In this document: one piece after another, positions 33,501 to 44,939 of the stretch
Layout: the number at the start of each line of letters is the position of its first letter
Numbering within the stretch: position 1 is the first letter of the stretch
Source of the DNA: Phascolarctos cinereus
Taxonomy: Eukaryota > Chordata > Mammalia > Diprotodontia > Phascolarctidae
Length of the DNA stretch: 64,000 bases
Assembly (NCBI RefSeq): GCF_002099425.1
Contig: NW_018344185.1
Span: forward strand, 2,805,001 to 2,869,000
Direction of reading: 5' to 3'
The notes under the pieces: generated by a model
Database searches by the model: none
Seen by the model: the letters and a program-made list of their open reading frames with translations, nothing else
Told to the model about the DNA's origin: nothing
Position numbers and translations under genes: made by a program

Positions 33501-33544
33501 TAAGTAAAACAGATATAGGGAAGTATGGAAGCATCCCAAGGTTA

Positions 33545-34015
33545 AAGAGAAGATAATAGTTGCAACTGGTTTATAGTTCTCCCTGGAGAAGAAAACAAAA
33601 TTGGTAGAATTGATTTATGTGCTGAAGACATTAAGAAACCCTCTTATGAGCCACTTGATTATCTCATGTTTCAGTGTTCATGATGTAAGTAGCACCAATG
33701 TACTTGAAGCTTATGTACCAATATCTGTCACAAAAGATGAGGTACAGAAATTCTACAGAAAACTTGATAAACTCCTTCAGACCAAGGTAGCATTGCTATG
33801 ATATCATTGACTTTGATGCAAAGGCTGGCATAGGAGAAGAGGTCAAAAAGTACTTTGAAAGTTCTGATTATGGTTTATCACATGAATGAGGGCAAAGGTT
33901 CATACGCTACTTAGAAACCTCATGTCTTTTTTTAAATCATAAATACTTTCATCTGAAGGCATTGGACATGGCCAGCACCAATACCATTTGGGTAACTAGG
34001 GTTCTACCCTAAGAT
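33545..34015 (+). mobile_element. RTE-clade LINE endonuclease remnant
   Basis: Broken translation reads VLEAYVPISVTKDEVQKFYR, then DIIDFDAKAGIGEEV and GQRFIRYLETSCLFLNHKYF. These match the apurinic-like endonuclease of RTE elements (YAP..., DFNAKVG, GQRLLDFLE). The frame changes and stops, so it is a fossil. It may belong with the RTE-type 3' end at 35,195-35,425. Confidence 0.7.
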
Positions 34016-34052
34016 ACTAATAGTTACGGGAGAGACTGAAAACTAATAGGAA

Positions 34053-34138
34053 ATGAAGGGAAGAGACAGACAGAGAAGAGAGAAAAGAGAGAAGAGAAAG
34101 GAGAGATGGAGAGAAAGAGAAAGAGACAGGGAGGAGTC
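34053..34138. repeat. GA-rich purine tract
   Basis: About 85 bases almost entirely A and G, made of imperfect GA, GAGA and AGAG units. Confidence 0.9.
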
Positions 34139-34974
34139 AAACGTTCTATCAATTTATTTAGATACCTCTTTGTAATCAAAAGATGCTCATTTATGGATTT
34201 TTTTTTCTTCCTTCTTTTAGTAAAACTTCCTCCTGTAAAATCATGAATTCTCTCCTCAAAGTGGAGGATGGACTCTGTATTCTGAAGGTAGAGGGTGAGG
34301 AGGACAAAACCATAAATGCTTCCCCCAGGGCTGCAAGGGAAGAGAATGATAAATCTCCCTTCATTGTACTCAGACCCTTAAGAGAAATCCCTTCAAGTGT
34401 CTTCAGGGGCTGGATTAGATTCTCTCTCAGAGATATACGTTATTTATAGTTGTGTGAAATCAGCTATAAAAACATACACATTTATTTATTTATTTTTAGG
34501 CGGTCTGCAGCATGTGATGCTCTTTATTGAGATGCTCGAGGTGGCTGCAACGTACACTAAGGCCTTTTCTTATATAAAAAAATAGATAGGGCTTTAATTA
34601 ATTTCTCTATGACAGCCACTGGGACCCAAATTCAAAACTTTTAGGCATAATATATAGCTTTATATAGTTTATGGTCTGTGGGGTTGATTTTTTTTAATTT
34701 TAAAGTTTTCTTTGCTCATAGATAGGTAAATCTAAGTAATGCAGCATGTGTGATACAGTTAAGAATACAGGTAAGTCCAGCAACCAGTGTATGGTGGAGA
34801 AAACTGCTCCCTAGAACCACAGTCCCAGTGGGAAGGCAATGATAAAGACATTTCTTTTATTCTTGAAGGAAACATGAGACTGTGAAGACTAAGGACTTTT
34901 TACAAAATTTATAACAAAATTCAAAATGAAATTTGGAGTGATATAAATAATTGAATTTGATGTTCACAAGTTTG
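34139..34974. other. Intergenic DNA, nothing recognised
   Basis: No gene-like frame or nameable repeat. Confidence 0.5.
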
Positions 34975-35160
34975 GGTTGTGTTTGTTTGTTTTGCTTGTA
35001 TACTGCAATCCAGTGCACAATGCCTGGCACATAGTAAGGGCTGAATAATGCTTGTTGATTTGCCAGTCAAAAAGATGGCTAGTATAATAATATTCATAAA
35101 GCACTTAACACAGTACCTTGTACATAGTGGATATCATACAAATTCTTATTCTCCTCCCTT
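34975..35160 (+). mobile_element. L2 tail followed by MIR tail
   Basis: 'aatgcctggcacatagtaag' then 'aaagcacttaacacagtacc'. Confidence 0.65.
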
Positions 35161-35194
35161 CCCCTATATTTCAAGAAAGAAAATAGTATATACA

Positions 35195-35425
35195 AGAGGT
35201 TGGTCAGACATCAAAGACACCAAAGTCATCCACTACATCGTGGGCCATTACCAGCAATCCCGACTTTTGTCTTGCCACTGGACTTCCATGACTCTAGAAG
35301 AGAGAGTGAGCTGATGACTTTTCATAACTCTACCTCACTTAAATCCACCCCATTCACAAGTCAAGACATCACCCCATGACATAGTTTGAAAACTCTTTGA
35401 AAGTGAGAGACAAACAACAAACAAT
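35195..35425 (+). mobile_element. RTE-type 3' end with CAA tail
   Basis: 'catcgtgggccattaccagc', 'cttttgtcttgccactggac', 'caagacatcaccccatgaca', ending 'gacaaacaacaaacaat'. Closely related to 41,176-41,375. Confidence 0.75.
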
Positions 35426-35464
35426 AGTACACTCAAGTTTAATATTTTTGCCTTTTTTCATTTC

Positions 35465-36080
35465 CCATGCAGCATGTCTTAGTGAATGGGATGCTTGACT
35501 TGGAGTCAGAAAGACCTGGTTTCAAAACCTACCTTACTAGTGATGTGGTCCTAGACAGGACAGTTTCTATCTATACATCTCAAATAATTATCTGTGAGTT
35601 ATTAACTGAGACATAGTGGAAAGCGCACTCATGTTGGAGTCAAAAGAGCTGAGTTCAAATTCTGTCTCTTAATGACTGAGTTTTAAGATGCTTTGCTTTT
35701 AACATCTGAGTTATTCAACATTAATTCTTCACTGGACTGGGAATCCAATCAACTAGTTCTAGTACCAGCTTGGATACTATTTGTGTGACCTTGGGTAAGT
35801 CTTGAACTTCCAGTATCTGTTTTCACATTTTAAAAATGACCTAGCTGGATGAGATATCAAAGAACACTGCATTTGCAGCGTGGATCTGTGGAAAGTGTGC
35901 TGGATTTGAAATCAGAGGAGCCAGATTTGAATCCTGCTGCTGCCACTTACCTATCAATGAGACTTTGCGCAAGTCATTTAAACTCTCTGGATCTCAAATT
36001 CTTCACTCGTAAAATGAGAGGGACTGGACTCAATGTCCTCTAATGTCCCTTTTGGATCTAAAGCACTAATCCTACTATAA
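35465..36080 (+). mobile_element. Cluster of MIR/CORE-SINE copies
   Basis: At least three: 35,465-35,605 ('gtcagaaagacctggtttca'), 35,607-35,690 ('gttggagtcaaaagagctga') and a fuller one at 35,870-36,080 ('gtggaaagtgtgctggattt', 'ggactggactcaatgtcct'). Confidence 0.65.
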
Positions 36081-36164
36081 CTCCCTCTGAAATTTCTAGA
36101 CCTGAATGTTAGAAGTTGGGAATGGGGTGGGGACGGGGATGGGGAACAGGTAAGGTTAATTTCA

Positions 36165-36370
36165 TTCAGCAGTCAAGTCACAATTATTTATTAACTGAAC
36201 ACTTTCAATGTGCTTGAGAATTTTAAAAAAGGGCAAAAATGAACCAAAAAAACCTCAGTCCTCACATTTAAGAAACTCACATTCTAATAGGAGAGAAGAC
36301 ATGCAAATATCTATGTACACACAAGATGTATACATTGCAAAAACAAAGGTAATCTCAGAAGGGCAGGATA
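36165..36370 (-). mobile_element. L2-type tail, minus strand
   Basis: 'ttaactgaacactttcaatg' and 'aagaaactcacattctaata'. Confidence 0.6.
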
Positions 36371-36904
36371 CTGTCTTCACGGGGCCTGGGAAGAGCCGAA
36401 CGAATGTGCTTCGGCTTTCAGGTAAGAGTGTGCGCGCCTGGGGGGAGGGAGGGTGTGAATTATCAGATTTCTCAAGGCCTTATCAGGCAGGTCCAATTTA
36501 TTCAATCTAATTTTTAGTCTCATAGCGCAAGGGTGCTTAGGGTGAGGGAATGAGGGAGTACTCTTGAGTTTTTCATTTCAAATCCAAAATGCACCGGAAC
36601 CCTTCATTCTCCCACTCCATGCTGGGCCGAGAAGCTTCAGCTGGGTCTCCAAGAGAGAACTGCGATGGGGCAACAAACAAATAAATAAAAAGTACCTGTT
36701 CCACCAACTTCCAAAAACACAGCCAAAAGTCACGACTCATTTACAGGATCTGCAAATGTGGAGGATTCAGAATTAGCCTATAGTAGCACATCCTTCTCCA
36801 AAAAGGACAACCAACAGCAGACTTGATAATACCACAGGAGAGGGACTAACGCTTGGAAACAAGCTGAGGAAGGGGAGTGTGCTGGACTCCCATTGGTTGG
36901 TGAG
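36371..36904 (+). other. Upstream flank of HTR5B
   Basis: Contains a strong donor-like CAG/GTAAGAG at 36,419-36,428 beside a small CpG-containing patch, and an inverted CCAAT box (ATTGG, 36,892-36,896). No coding region seen. Confidence 0.4.
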
Positions 36905-38180
36905 CCACATTTCCCCTCTCTCCGCCGCCCTAACCCCTAGGCAAAGAGGGAAGGCGCCCTACCACGCTCGCTGCTGTTCCAGCTGCTTCAACCAGAGAAC
37001 AGACCTCGCTGCGCTCCAGCAGCCTCCCATCTCTCCTGCTGCCCGACCATCTTCGGGATGAAGGGAAGGTTTGGAGGGAGGGCCGAGAAGCATTTGTGGA
37101 GGAAGTCCGAATCTGCCGTTCTCCCTGACTGCCTCCTCCCCCGCCACCATCTCCGGGGTCGAGTTTAGCCACGAGCGAACAGCTCCATTCTCCAGCCCAG
37201 TGGGGGCGAGCAATCTCAGTAGCGCTGCTCCAGCTCAGTAGGTTGGGCGGTTTCTACCTTTCTTGTTTTCTTCCCCCGCATGCTCCTCTTGCCCATTCCC
37301 ACCATCCTACTCTCCCTGCCGGCTTCGTGCCTATGCAATTGAAAGCTTGAGTTTGGGTGCCCAGAGTCTGGGAGGCAAAGGAAGGCGAGGAGCGCACGAT
37401 GGAGAGCAGCAATGTATCCACCCCTCCAACCCTCACCTTCACGTCGGGGCCTGAGGATTACAATAGTAGCCCCAGCACCCTCGAAGCTGCTGGGGATCAG
37501 GGCGACGTAGGGGAGAGTGCGGGCACCTTGCACAGCAAGGAGTCCCCCTTCTCCATTTTCACTGTGTTAATCTTGACGCTGTTAGTACTCCTCATTGTGG
37601 CCACTTTCCTCTGGAACCTGCTGGTCCTGGCCACCATCCTAAGGGTGCGCGCCTTCCACCGTGTACCCCACAATCTGGTGGCTTCGACTGCTGTATCCGA
37701 CGTCCTTGTGGCGGCGCTGGTCATGCCCCTTAGCCTGGTGAGCGAGGTATCGACCGGGAAGCGATGGCGGCTGGGGCGCGCCCTGTGCCACGTCTGGATC
37801 TCTTTCGACGTCCTCTGCTGCACCGCCAGTATCTGGAACGTGGCGGCCATTGCGCTGGACCGCTACTGGACCATCACTCGCCACATCCAGTACACCCTGC
37901 GCACCCGCAGCCGCGCCTCCAACCTCATGATCGTTCTCACCTGGGCCCTGTCTGCTCTCATAGCCTTTGCTCCCTTGCTATTTGGCTGGGGTGAGGTGTA
38001 TAGTGCTGAGCTCCAGCGCTGCCAGGTGAGCCAGGAGCCCTCCTACGCTGTTTTCTCCACGTGTGGCGCCTTCTACGTCCCCCTCGGAGTAGTACTTTTC
38101 GTCTACTGGAAGATCTACAAAGCAGCCAAATTTCGTATCGGGAGACGTCGAGTTGCAGTCTTGCCTCTGCCTGAGACAGT
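36905..38180 (+). promoter_or_regulatory. HTR5B: CpG-rich region over HTR5B promoter and exon 1
   Basis: GC content and CpG frequency rise sharply from about 36,905 and stay high to the end of exon 1, against a CpG-poor background on both sides. No TATA box was seen; the inverted CCAAT just upstream fits a CpG-type promoter. The transcription start is not located. Confidence 0.6.
37280..37350 (+). promoter_or_regulatory. HTR5B: Two overlapping short upstream ORFs in the HTR5B leader
   Basis: uORF1 37,280-37,342 encodes 20 residues (MLLLPIPTILLSLPASCLCN). uORF2 37,333-37,350 encodes MQLKA. Both end before the receptor ATG at 37,399. They matter only if the transcript includes this stretch, which the sequence cannot show. 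Confidence 0.5.
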
Positions 38181-38184
38181 TCAG
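37399..38184 (+). CDS. HTR5B: 5-hydroxytryptamine receptor 5B, coding exon 1
   Basis: Encodes residues 1-262 of a serotonin-gated class-A GPCR of the neuronal plasma membrane; the 5-HT5 group is generally linked to Gi/o. First in-frame ATG is in good context (acgATGg). N-glycosylation sequons at N5 and N22. TM1 about 51-80 with N73 (1.50); D101 (2.50) in TM2; C130 (3.25) pairs with C208; the amine-binding D137 (3.32) lies in [12 protein letters not shown] at 154-156; W182 (4.50); TM5 with [11 protein letters not shown] and P228. 'VQ' ends the exon before donor 'gtaaag'. The loop-3 [12 protein letters not shown] and TM1-TM5 match rodent 5-HT5B better than 5-HT5A. Failure to splice would add 53 unrelated residues ending at 38,346. 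Confidence 0.96.
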
Positions 38185-39399
38185 GTAAAGAGAAGGAAAA
38201 AGACGTTTGAGTCACCAGGGATTTTTGGAAGGTGTAGGATGGGAAAGCAATTGGCTTTTGGGAAGTGGAAAAAAGAGGGAGCTAGAGGAGATTTGCACAC
38301 TGCACTGTACGAAATGAGAAAACACCAGCCTTCACATCTGGGCTGATTCAGAGGTGATGGAGGAAGGATTAAGCTATTTCTATAGTGGATGACTCTAGCT
38401 GTTTGCCAGGAGGCCTGGTGGTATTTGAGATCTCAGAAGAGTAGGTGCTTTATTTTTCACATTCTCTTCATTCTCTCCATTTCTGCCATCTCCAAATTCT
38501 GCAACTGGCCTCACTTTTTAGATTAATTTTTGCTTTAGTCCCCTCTCAACTACTCTTTTCCTTTAAACTATCTATCCCTTTTGGGCAGGGGAGGTATAGG
38601 TGTATGCCAGTGTCCTGGGCTAGCCACTTTTGTCTTCATGTGGGACAGTTCTTTCCTATCTTCCCTGAAACTGGAAGGTTAGAGCCAGGGCATGGTGTTC
38701 AGGGTGCACTGGTCATCTGTACTCTCATCCTCTCAGCTTTAAGAAGTATCTCCCCCTTTAAAAACCACACTCATCTCCAGGCTGTAACTCAAAGCAGTCC
38801 CCTTGGGGAGATTCAAAGTTTCTTATTGACAAGCCCCAACCTGAGTTTAAAATGATGTAGGTCAATGAAGATGATTCTTAACACACGCCTGAAACATGCC
38901 AGAGGAAAACTCTGTTATGAGGAAAAGGAGAAGAATTGGTTTGAAAGTTTTTATTTAGGAGTTTAAGGGCCAGGTGTGATGGAGGAGCAGGGAAGGGGAG
39001 GTCCAATGTAATGTAAATACTCTGATTTTTTATTCAGTTGCAGAGGATGTGGACCATAGGGGAAACCCAGTAGTATAATTGCTAAATGTTTGGAGGGGTG
39101 CCGTATTCAGAATTAATCATACTCTTCAAAAAGTCTCTTGGTATTGCTTGGGGCAGATATAGCTTTCCAGGGAGATAGTATAAGAAGCAAAGCTCCCATC
39201 CATCTCCCAAAGAAAACGCTAAGACTTGCTAAAGATTTGTATAGATTTTTATTTCTGATCTGAGAAGAATCATTTTGGATTCCAGCCTGGTAGGCAGAAG
39301 AGTAATTAATGTTGGTGAACCTGCACAGAGAAAACTGATTTTTAGAGACTGGGAGCTGTTTTTTTGGAACTGGACCTTGGCCAAAACAAAACCAAATCC
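38185..39399 (+). other. Start of HTR5B intron, no repeat recognised
   Basis: The 20.8-kb intron begins with about 1.2 kb lacking nameable repeats. A 136-codon + strand frame (38,445-38,855) has no domain and is judged spurious. Confidence 0.5.
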
Positions 39400-40075
39400 G
39401 AAGTAGCAATGTGGTCTGAAAGAAAGAGGAGTCTGGTCCCCAGCTCCACTCTTAACTAACTAGCCATTTGAAATTCAGCAAATCACTGGAACTCTCTGGG
39501 CCTTATTTTTCTCATTTGTAAAATGGGCTTGGACCAGATAATTTTTTAGGTACTTTTTCAGATTAAATATTCAGGGAATATGGAACTGATGTCAAGAGAT
39601 GCCTGAATTACTTTCTCTCCTGCATTCTTCCCACTCCACTTATCCCTCTAACATTTTATACTTAGCCTAAATACCTGCTCAACAAACTTGGAAATATGGC
39701 ATTTCCCCACTTGTAGCTGTAGGGGTTTTATGCTGAACTGTAGCATAATAAATAGAGCACCATATCTGGAATGGAAAGACCCGAGTTCTGAGCCTGACTT
39801 AGACTGTGTGACCCTCTGTGAGCCTAAATATCTCAAAGTCTTGTGAAAAAAACCCCTTAGAAGTAGGGTGTTATAGTTCAGAGGACCTGGATTTGTAGTT
39901 GAGTGACCTTGAGCAAGTCACTTAATTTCTCTGGGCCTCAGTTTCCTCATCTGTAAAATGGGCTGCCAACATGTGCTTACCCAACTCACAGAGTTCTCAA
40001 TGAGGATCGAATGAAAAAACATGTTGTCAGAGTTTTATAAACTTTCAAAGGCTATAGACACTTGAGCTATTACAA
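39400..40075 (+). mobile_element. Three MIR/CORE-SINE copies in a row
   Basis: About 39,400-39,575 ('gaactctctgggccttattt'), 39,735-39,850 ('gcataataaatagagcacca') and 39,865-40,075 ('gagtgaccttgagcaagtca', 'cagtttcctcatctgtaaaa'). Confidence 0.75.
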
Positions 40076-40120
40076 GAAGCAGAAATTTTTAACAAATAGG
40101 CAACATTATCCAAAATGGAC

Positions 40121-40358
40121 AGGTAGGTGACACAGTGGATAGAGTGATGTCCTTAGAGTCAAGAGGACCCAAGTTCAAATCCAACCTCAGACACTAATGG
40201 TGTGACTCTGGATAAATCACTTAACCCTGTTTGCCTCAGTTTCCTCATCTGTAAAATGAGCTGCAGAAGTAAATGGCAAACCACTTCAGTATCTTTGTCA
40301 AGAAAATCCCAAATGGGGTCATGAAGAGTCAGACGTGACTAACTGACCAAACAACAAC
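40121..40358 (+). mobile_element. MAR1-like SINE
   Basis: 'gtgacacagtggatagagtg', 'aaatggcaaaccacttcagt', 'gtcatgaagagtcagacgtg', ending in CAA-rich sequence. One of the best-preserved MAR1 copies here. Confidence 0.88.
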
Positions 40359-40384
40359 ACAAATAAACATCCGCAATTACAAAC

Positions 40385-40795
40385 ATAACTGATCTATGTG
40401 ATCTTAGGCAATTGACTTAGCCTGTCTAGGCCTCAGGCTCCTCACTGTCCATAAGAGTGGTAGCATGGCCACTGGATAAGTCCTGCCTCCATGCCTCATT
40501 TTCCTCATCTGCCTCAAAGATCCCTCTCATTCTTAGATCTCTGATCCTATGATGTTTGTGTGCCACTTTGCAGTTTTAATAGATAGCACTTTTCACATTA
40601 TCTTATTTAATCTCATTACTCTGAGGGAGAGATGGAGGATAGATATTATTGTTTTCACTTTACAAATGAGGAAGCTGAGGCTCAAAGTGACTGAGACTTG
40701 ACCAAAGCCACATACCTTAAATGGTGGCTCAGCTGGGAACTAGAGCCCAGGTCTCCCTACTGCAACTCCAATGCTCTTTCCACTGTGCTGTGAAA
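40385..40795. mobile_element. Plus MIR followed by minus MIR
   Basis: Plus copy 40,385-40,555 ('gtgatcttaggcaattgact'); minus copy 40,555-40,795 ('acaaatgaggaagctgaggc', 'tagagcccaggtctccctac'). Confidence 0.7.
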
Positions 40796-41175
40796 ATCCT
40801 CTGATCCTGTCCCTATTTTCAGGTAGCATAAGGATCACTTGTAGTTCTAGACTGTATGGGATAATTAGGGAGAACTAGCACTTCTGGTGTGAGGGCTCAC
40901 TGAGCTCTTTTCAGGGCTGTTCATCCACCTTGGATGTCCAGCTAATTCACCCAATCCTCACCTGTAGGTCCAAGAAGCTGTAGCATGTGTAATGGGCACA
41001 CCCCAGTAAACTGTTTCAGCAGATGGGTTAAATCAGATCGAAGTTAACCGACAGGGCTCAAAATTTTAGGTAAGGGGGACGTTTACCCCAAGTGTGTGAA
41101 GACTTTCCTTCCTGCAGAATGGGCAGATAGAACAATTTGTTTGAACAGGGACTGTGGAGCGCTTAGAGCTTGGTC

Positions 41176-41375
41176 ATTCATTGCATCCTGGGCCATAGCA
41201 GTCATCTTGATTTTTGTCTTGCCACTGGACTTTGATGACTCTGGAAGAGAGAAAAGCTGACAACTTTGTACAACTCTGCCTCACTTAATTCCAATTCACA
41301 ATCAAGTCAAGAAAGAGATCACTCATGAAGTCTTTGGTCCTGTTTGAAAATGAAGAACAAACAACAACAGTTCTA
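41176..41375 (+). mobile_element. RTE-type 3' end with CAA tail
   Basis: 'cattgcatcctgggccatag', 'ttttgtcttgccactggact', ending 'gaacaaacaacaacag'. Confidence 0.8.
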
Positions 41376-42029
41376 GACTCAAATCTTCCTCTGCTAGCTA
41401 GCTGTTCTTAAGGGGTCTGCTATTTTGCTTTTGCTGATCTAAAGCTCTCTGAGGCAGACTGCTGTTGTGATTTTAAGGGCAGCGGCATGTTGGCCTGGGT
41501 GCCTTCCTATATTTCTCATGTTTTGGGTATTACCAAAAAGGAGTCTGGAATTTCTTGACTGATTTAACTAGTCACTAATACTCAGAATAAATAGGCAATT
41601 CTAGCTAGGAAAGCACGAGATTATCACCTCCTTTGAGGTTTTCTTTCAAATCTTAAGCCTCTAATATCAATCACTTCTGTGGGGTTATGGTCAACTCTGA
41701 CATAAGCCAAAGGGGATGACAGGAAATATGTTCTTGTATTTCTTTCCCAATCATCTAAAGCTTTATTCTAGCTTGATTTTTGATGGAGGAATTGGGAGAG
41801 GGAGAGGAGGTGCAGCAGCAGTAATTATCACTGAGTTCAATTTGGAAAATATTCCTAAAATAGGGTATCATTCTTTAAAAGACAACTCTTTGGGGTTATA
41901 ATTGTTTTAAGGACTTACTTCAAAAATGCTTCCCATGATCTTGCAACTTTTATTATTTAGAGGGAAAAATGACTCAATAAAAACTATCTTACTTGATTTT
42001 TAAAAAGACAAACACCACTGAAATTACCT
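41376..42029. other. HTR5B intron, nothing recognised
   Basis: No nameable repeat or coding signal. Confidence 0.5.
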
Positions 42030-42235
42030 TAGGTGTACAGATTTAGAGCTGGAAGAGACCTTAGAAAGCATCTAGCCCTATTCAATCATTTTGTAGATAA
42101 GGAAACTGAAGCCCAGAAAGTTGGAGTGGTTTGCTTAAAGTCAAACAATTAGTAGCTGGCCAGCTGGGATTCAAAGCCAGCACTTCTGACATCAGTTTCC
42201 CTCTCTTTCTATTATACTCAGCTGCCTCTAATCCT
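42030..42235 (-). mobile_element. MIR, minus strand
   Basis: 'agatttagagctggaagaga', 'aaggaaactgaagcccagaa', 'gggattcaaagccagcactt'. Confidence 0.75.
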
Positions 42236-43836
42236 CAGAGAATTCTGAGCAAAGATAGAAGCTCCAATAGCTTGATGAGGGAGGAATGTCATCCAGCCAG
42301 GACATCACAGAGGCAAAAAGGGAAACTGGTCTACAGGGTCAGGACAGAAAGACTGATTTCCTTGCTCTCCAGACTCTGGGGAAGGAATCTAAAGGCTTTT
42401 CACTATCACCACTTCAGGGAGAGGGGAAAAAAAGATGACCTTAAGAGGGAGAAGGAGGTAAGAGTGGGCAAGGGGGGAAAGAAAGGGGGAATTACATTTC
42501 ATGGCTCTCTTTCCTCTAAGCTGTCTTTTGGTGAGCCCCCCAGACACTACAAATTATTAATAATCAGGGTCCTTGGGGAGCCATTGGAATATTCTTTAGG
42601 GAGCTCTCCCCTGTTGTTCATTTGATTTTTCTAGTCCTAGATGCTAGCTTGTAGGGGAGATTTTAAAGAATTTTTAATCTTAAATCTTTCACTTATAGTC
42701 CATGTCTTTCAAAGAAAGTTTGTGTAAACACAACAAAATGAAGTAAGAAAGAAGAAAAGGTAGTTATCCTCAAAATACAGGTCTAAAATTTGTGTTTCAT
42801 CCAAATTACAGGATCTGGATGTCTTGCTTAAATCATCCAGACAATTCCTTCCATAGGCATTTTATTTTATGTCTATATAATAACCAAACTGGTTCAAGTA
42901 GGGCCAGTGGTGGTAATCTTGACAAAGCAACCAAACTCTTCTTTGATTAAAACTAATTGAAAATTTCACTTCTTTGCTCATTGTATTGTTATGGAGAGAC
43001 AGCCAGTCTGTGTCTCTATGTGTATGTATATGTATATCTTTTTGTTTTTGGTTATTGACCTCTCTTCTGGGGCTTGCTTTTGACGTGCACTTCTGGGGGA
43101 ACATTGTAGAAGGTGCTCAATCCTTTCATCTCCCCCCACTTCTAGAAGGGAAGAGAGAACACAATCCCTGCTAGGTGTCTTCATTCAGACCTTGCTTGTC
43201 TCCACAGTGCCTCCCTTTCTTGGAGGCTGGAGATTTAATCAGCCATACTCTATTACAACAATTAGCTGACTTTTTAGCCTAGGGGCAATATGATGGTCCT
43301 CAGGTCCACATGATCCTCTTTGCTGTTTTATGCAGTTTATATAGAGAAAGTTATTAGTATAGTCACGATAGCTCAGAGTCCCCAGTAAGGAATATTCCTA
43401 ATATTCAAAGAAATGTTTGACACTATGCATTGGTTTAAATATTTGGGTATCTCCAGCTACCCTTGAGGCAAGATCAGGATACAAGAAACATTTAAGGTAA
43501 AAATAAGCAATATACATTATTGTGTCTCTTACTGAAGAGGGCCAGGAAGAGGAAGTTTAAGGAAAGAATAGGCTTCGTTTCCCTTCCCTTAGTCTGTCAG
43601 AAGTGAGTATAACCAACAGCCTCACTCAGAGTTCTTGGTTCTGAGATGCCTCCTGAAGCCCATTGAACCTTCCTTCACCTTTCCCTTTTCTTCGGTGGTG
43701 TCACCAATTATTCTGGTCTCTATTCCAGTTGTTTCTGTCAGGTGTTACCCCTTAGCCATTAATGCTTTTCATCTCACCTTATTAAGTCATTGGTGGGACT
43801 AGGGATATACCATCTCCAAGATCCTTCTTCACAGAT
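42236..43836. other. Repeat-poor part of HTR5B intron
   Basis: About 1.6 kb with no nameable repeat or coding signal. Confidence 0.45.

Positions 43837-43874
<38 letters not shown>
43837..43874. repeat. TG microsatellite
   Basis: About 19 uninterrupted TG units. Confidence 0.95.
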
Positions 43875-43876
<2 letters not shown>

Positions 43877-44029
43877 TGTCTCCGTCCTTTTTCAAAATTC
43901 CTGGGCATGGCTCCAAGTCCTCCTTCTTGCTCAAAGAAAGAAACAGTCCCAAATGCTCTCAGAAAGGGAATTTTCATCCCTCTGAACCATAAATTCCAAA
44001 ATTCCATTAAGCTTTAAAACATCTCTTCC

Positions 44030-44115
44030 GTGTATATATGTATATATATAATGTGTGTGTTATGTATGTGTAGGCATGTATATATAAACATGTATGTATA
44101 TGTATATATGTGTGA
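44030..44115. repeat. TATG-type microsatellite
   Basis: Imperfect TATA, TATG and TGTG units over about 85 bases. Confidence 0.9.
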
Positions 44116-44514
44116 CCAAACAGAAGCTAATAACTTATTAGAAGGAAGAACTAGGTTTATAATGTCAACTTCAATGGGGCTCCTTTCTGTATCATACTAT
44201 GTAATTAGGTTTCTGCGCAGAGTAGTTGGATAATAAACATTTGTTTAATTGAGGTCTTTAGGATTAGTCTGAGACAAAACTTCATGATCATCTTTGCCCT
44301 TTTCCATCTTCCCACAGTTTATACCTTGGCTTGATCCTCATTTCCTCCCTTTCTCTTATCCTGCATGATAAATTCATTACTAAATCTTGTTCTTTTTATC
44401 TTTATGACATCTCTCAATAGCCTAGCCTAGCACTTTGGCCTTAACAATGCTTGTCTGATTCCCCAAAATCTGTCTTCCTTTCTCCCCTCTTATTGGAGGG
44501 GGTTATGTTCCTAA

Positions 44515-44710
44515 AAAAATCTCATGGAATTATAGAATTTTAGAGTTGGAAGGGCCCGCAGAGATCATCTAGTCCTGCCTCATCACTTACAAATAAGGAA
44601 ACTGAGGGTGGAGGAGATGAGGTGACTTGTACAAAGCCACACAGGTACAAGAAGTAGAGTCAAGACTGAAAGCCAGGCCCTTTGGCTTCATAACTAGGGC
44701 TGTTTCCACG
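44515..44710 (-). mobile_element. MIR, minus strand
   Basis: 'tagagttggaagggcccgca', 'aaataaggaaactgagggtg', 'gacttgtacaaagccacaca'. Confidence 0.8.
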
Positions 44711-44939
44711 AAGGATCTAATTTTTCACATTTTAATTTTCTGGAGATATATCATAATAGTACCACACATAGCTCAAACTCTGTCTTCTCTTGCCCCTTAA
44801 TTGTATCTTCTTTCTCCTTTCCTTTTCCCTTTTCTATGTTCCTTCCCTTCATCTCCTACTCTGTCTTCCTGCCTTTCTTTCTACCTCCACCTTATCCTTT
44901 TCTCAGTCTCCTTTCCTCTCCTTCATTTCTTATTACAGA

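Noticed and set aside
37497-37850. Long minus-strand frames opposite HTR5B exon 1
   Set aside because: Shadow of the GC-rich receptor exon on the other strand; Arg/Thr-rich translation with no domain.
38185-38346. Extension of the receptor frame past exon 1
   Set aside because: It reads through a good GT donor into intronic sequence; the true continuation is the exon at 58,944.
38445-38855. 136-codon + strand frame in the HTR5B intron
   Set aside because: No recognisable domain, no splice context, intronic; composition is that of random T-rich DNA.
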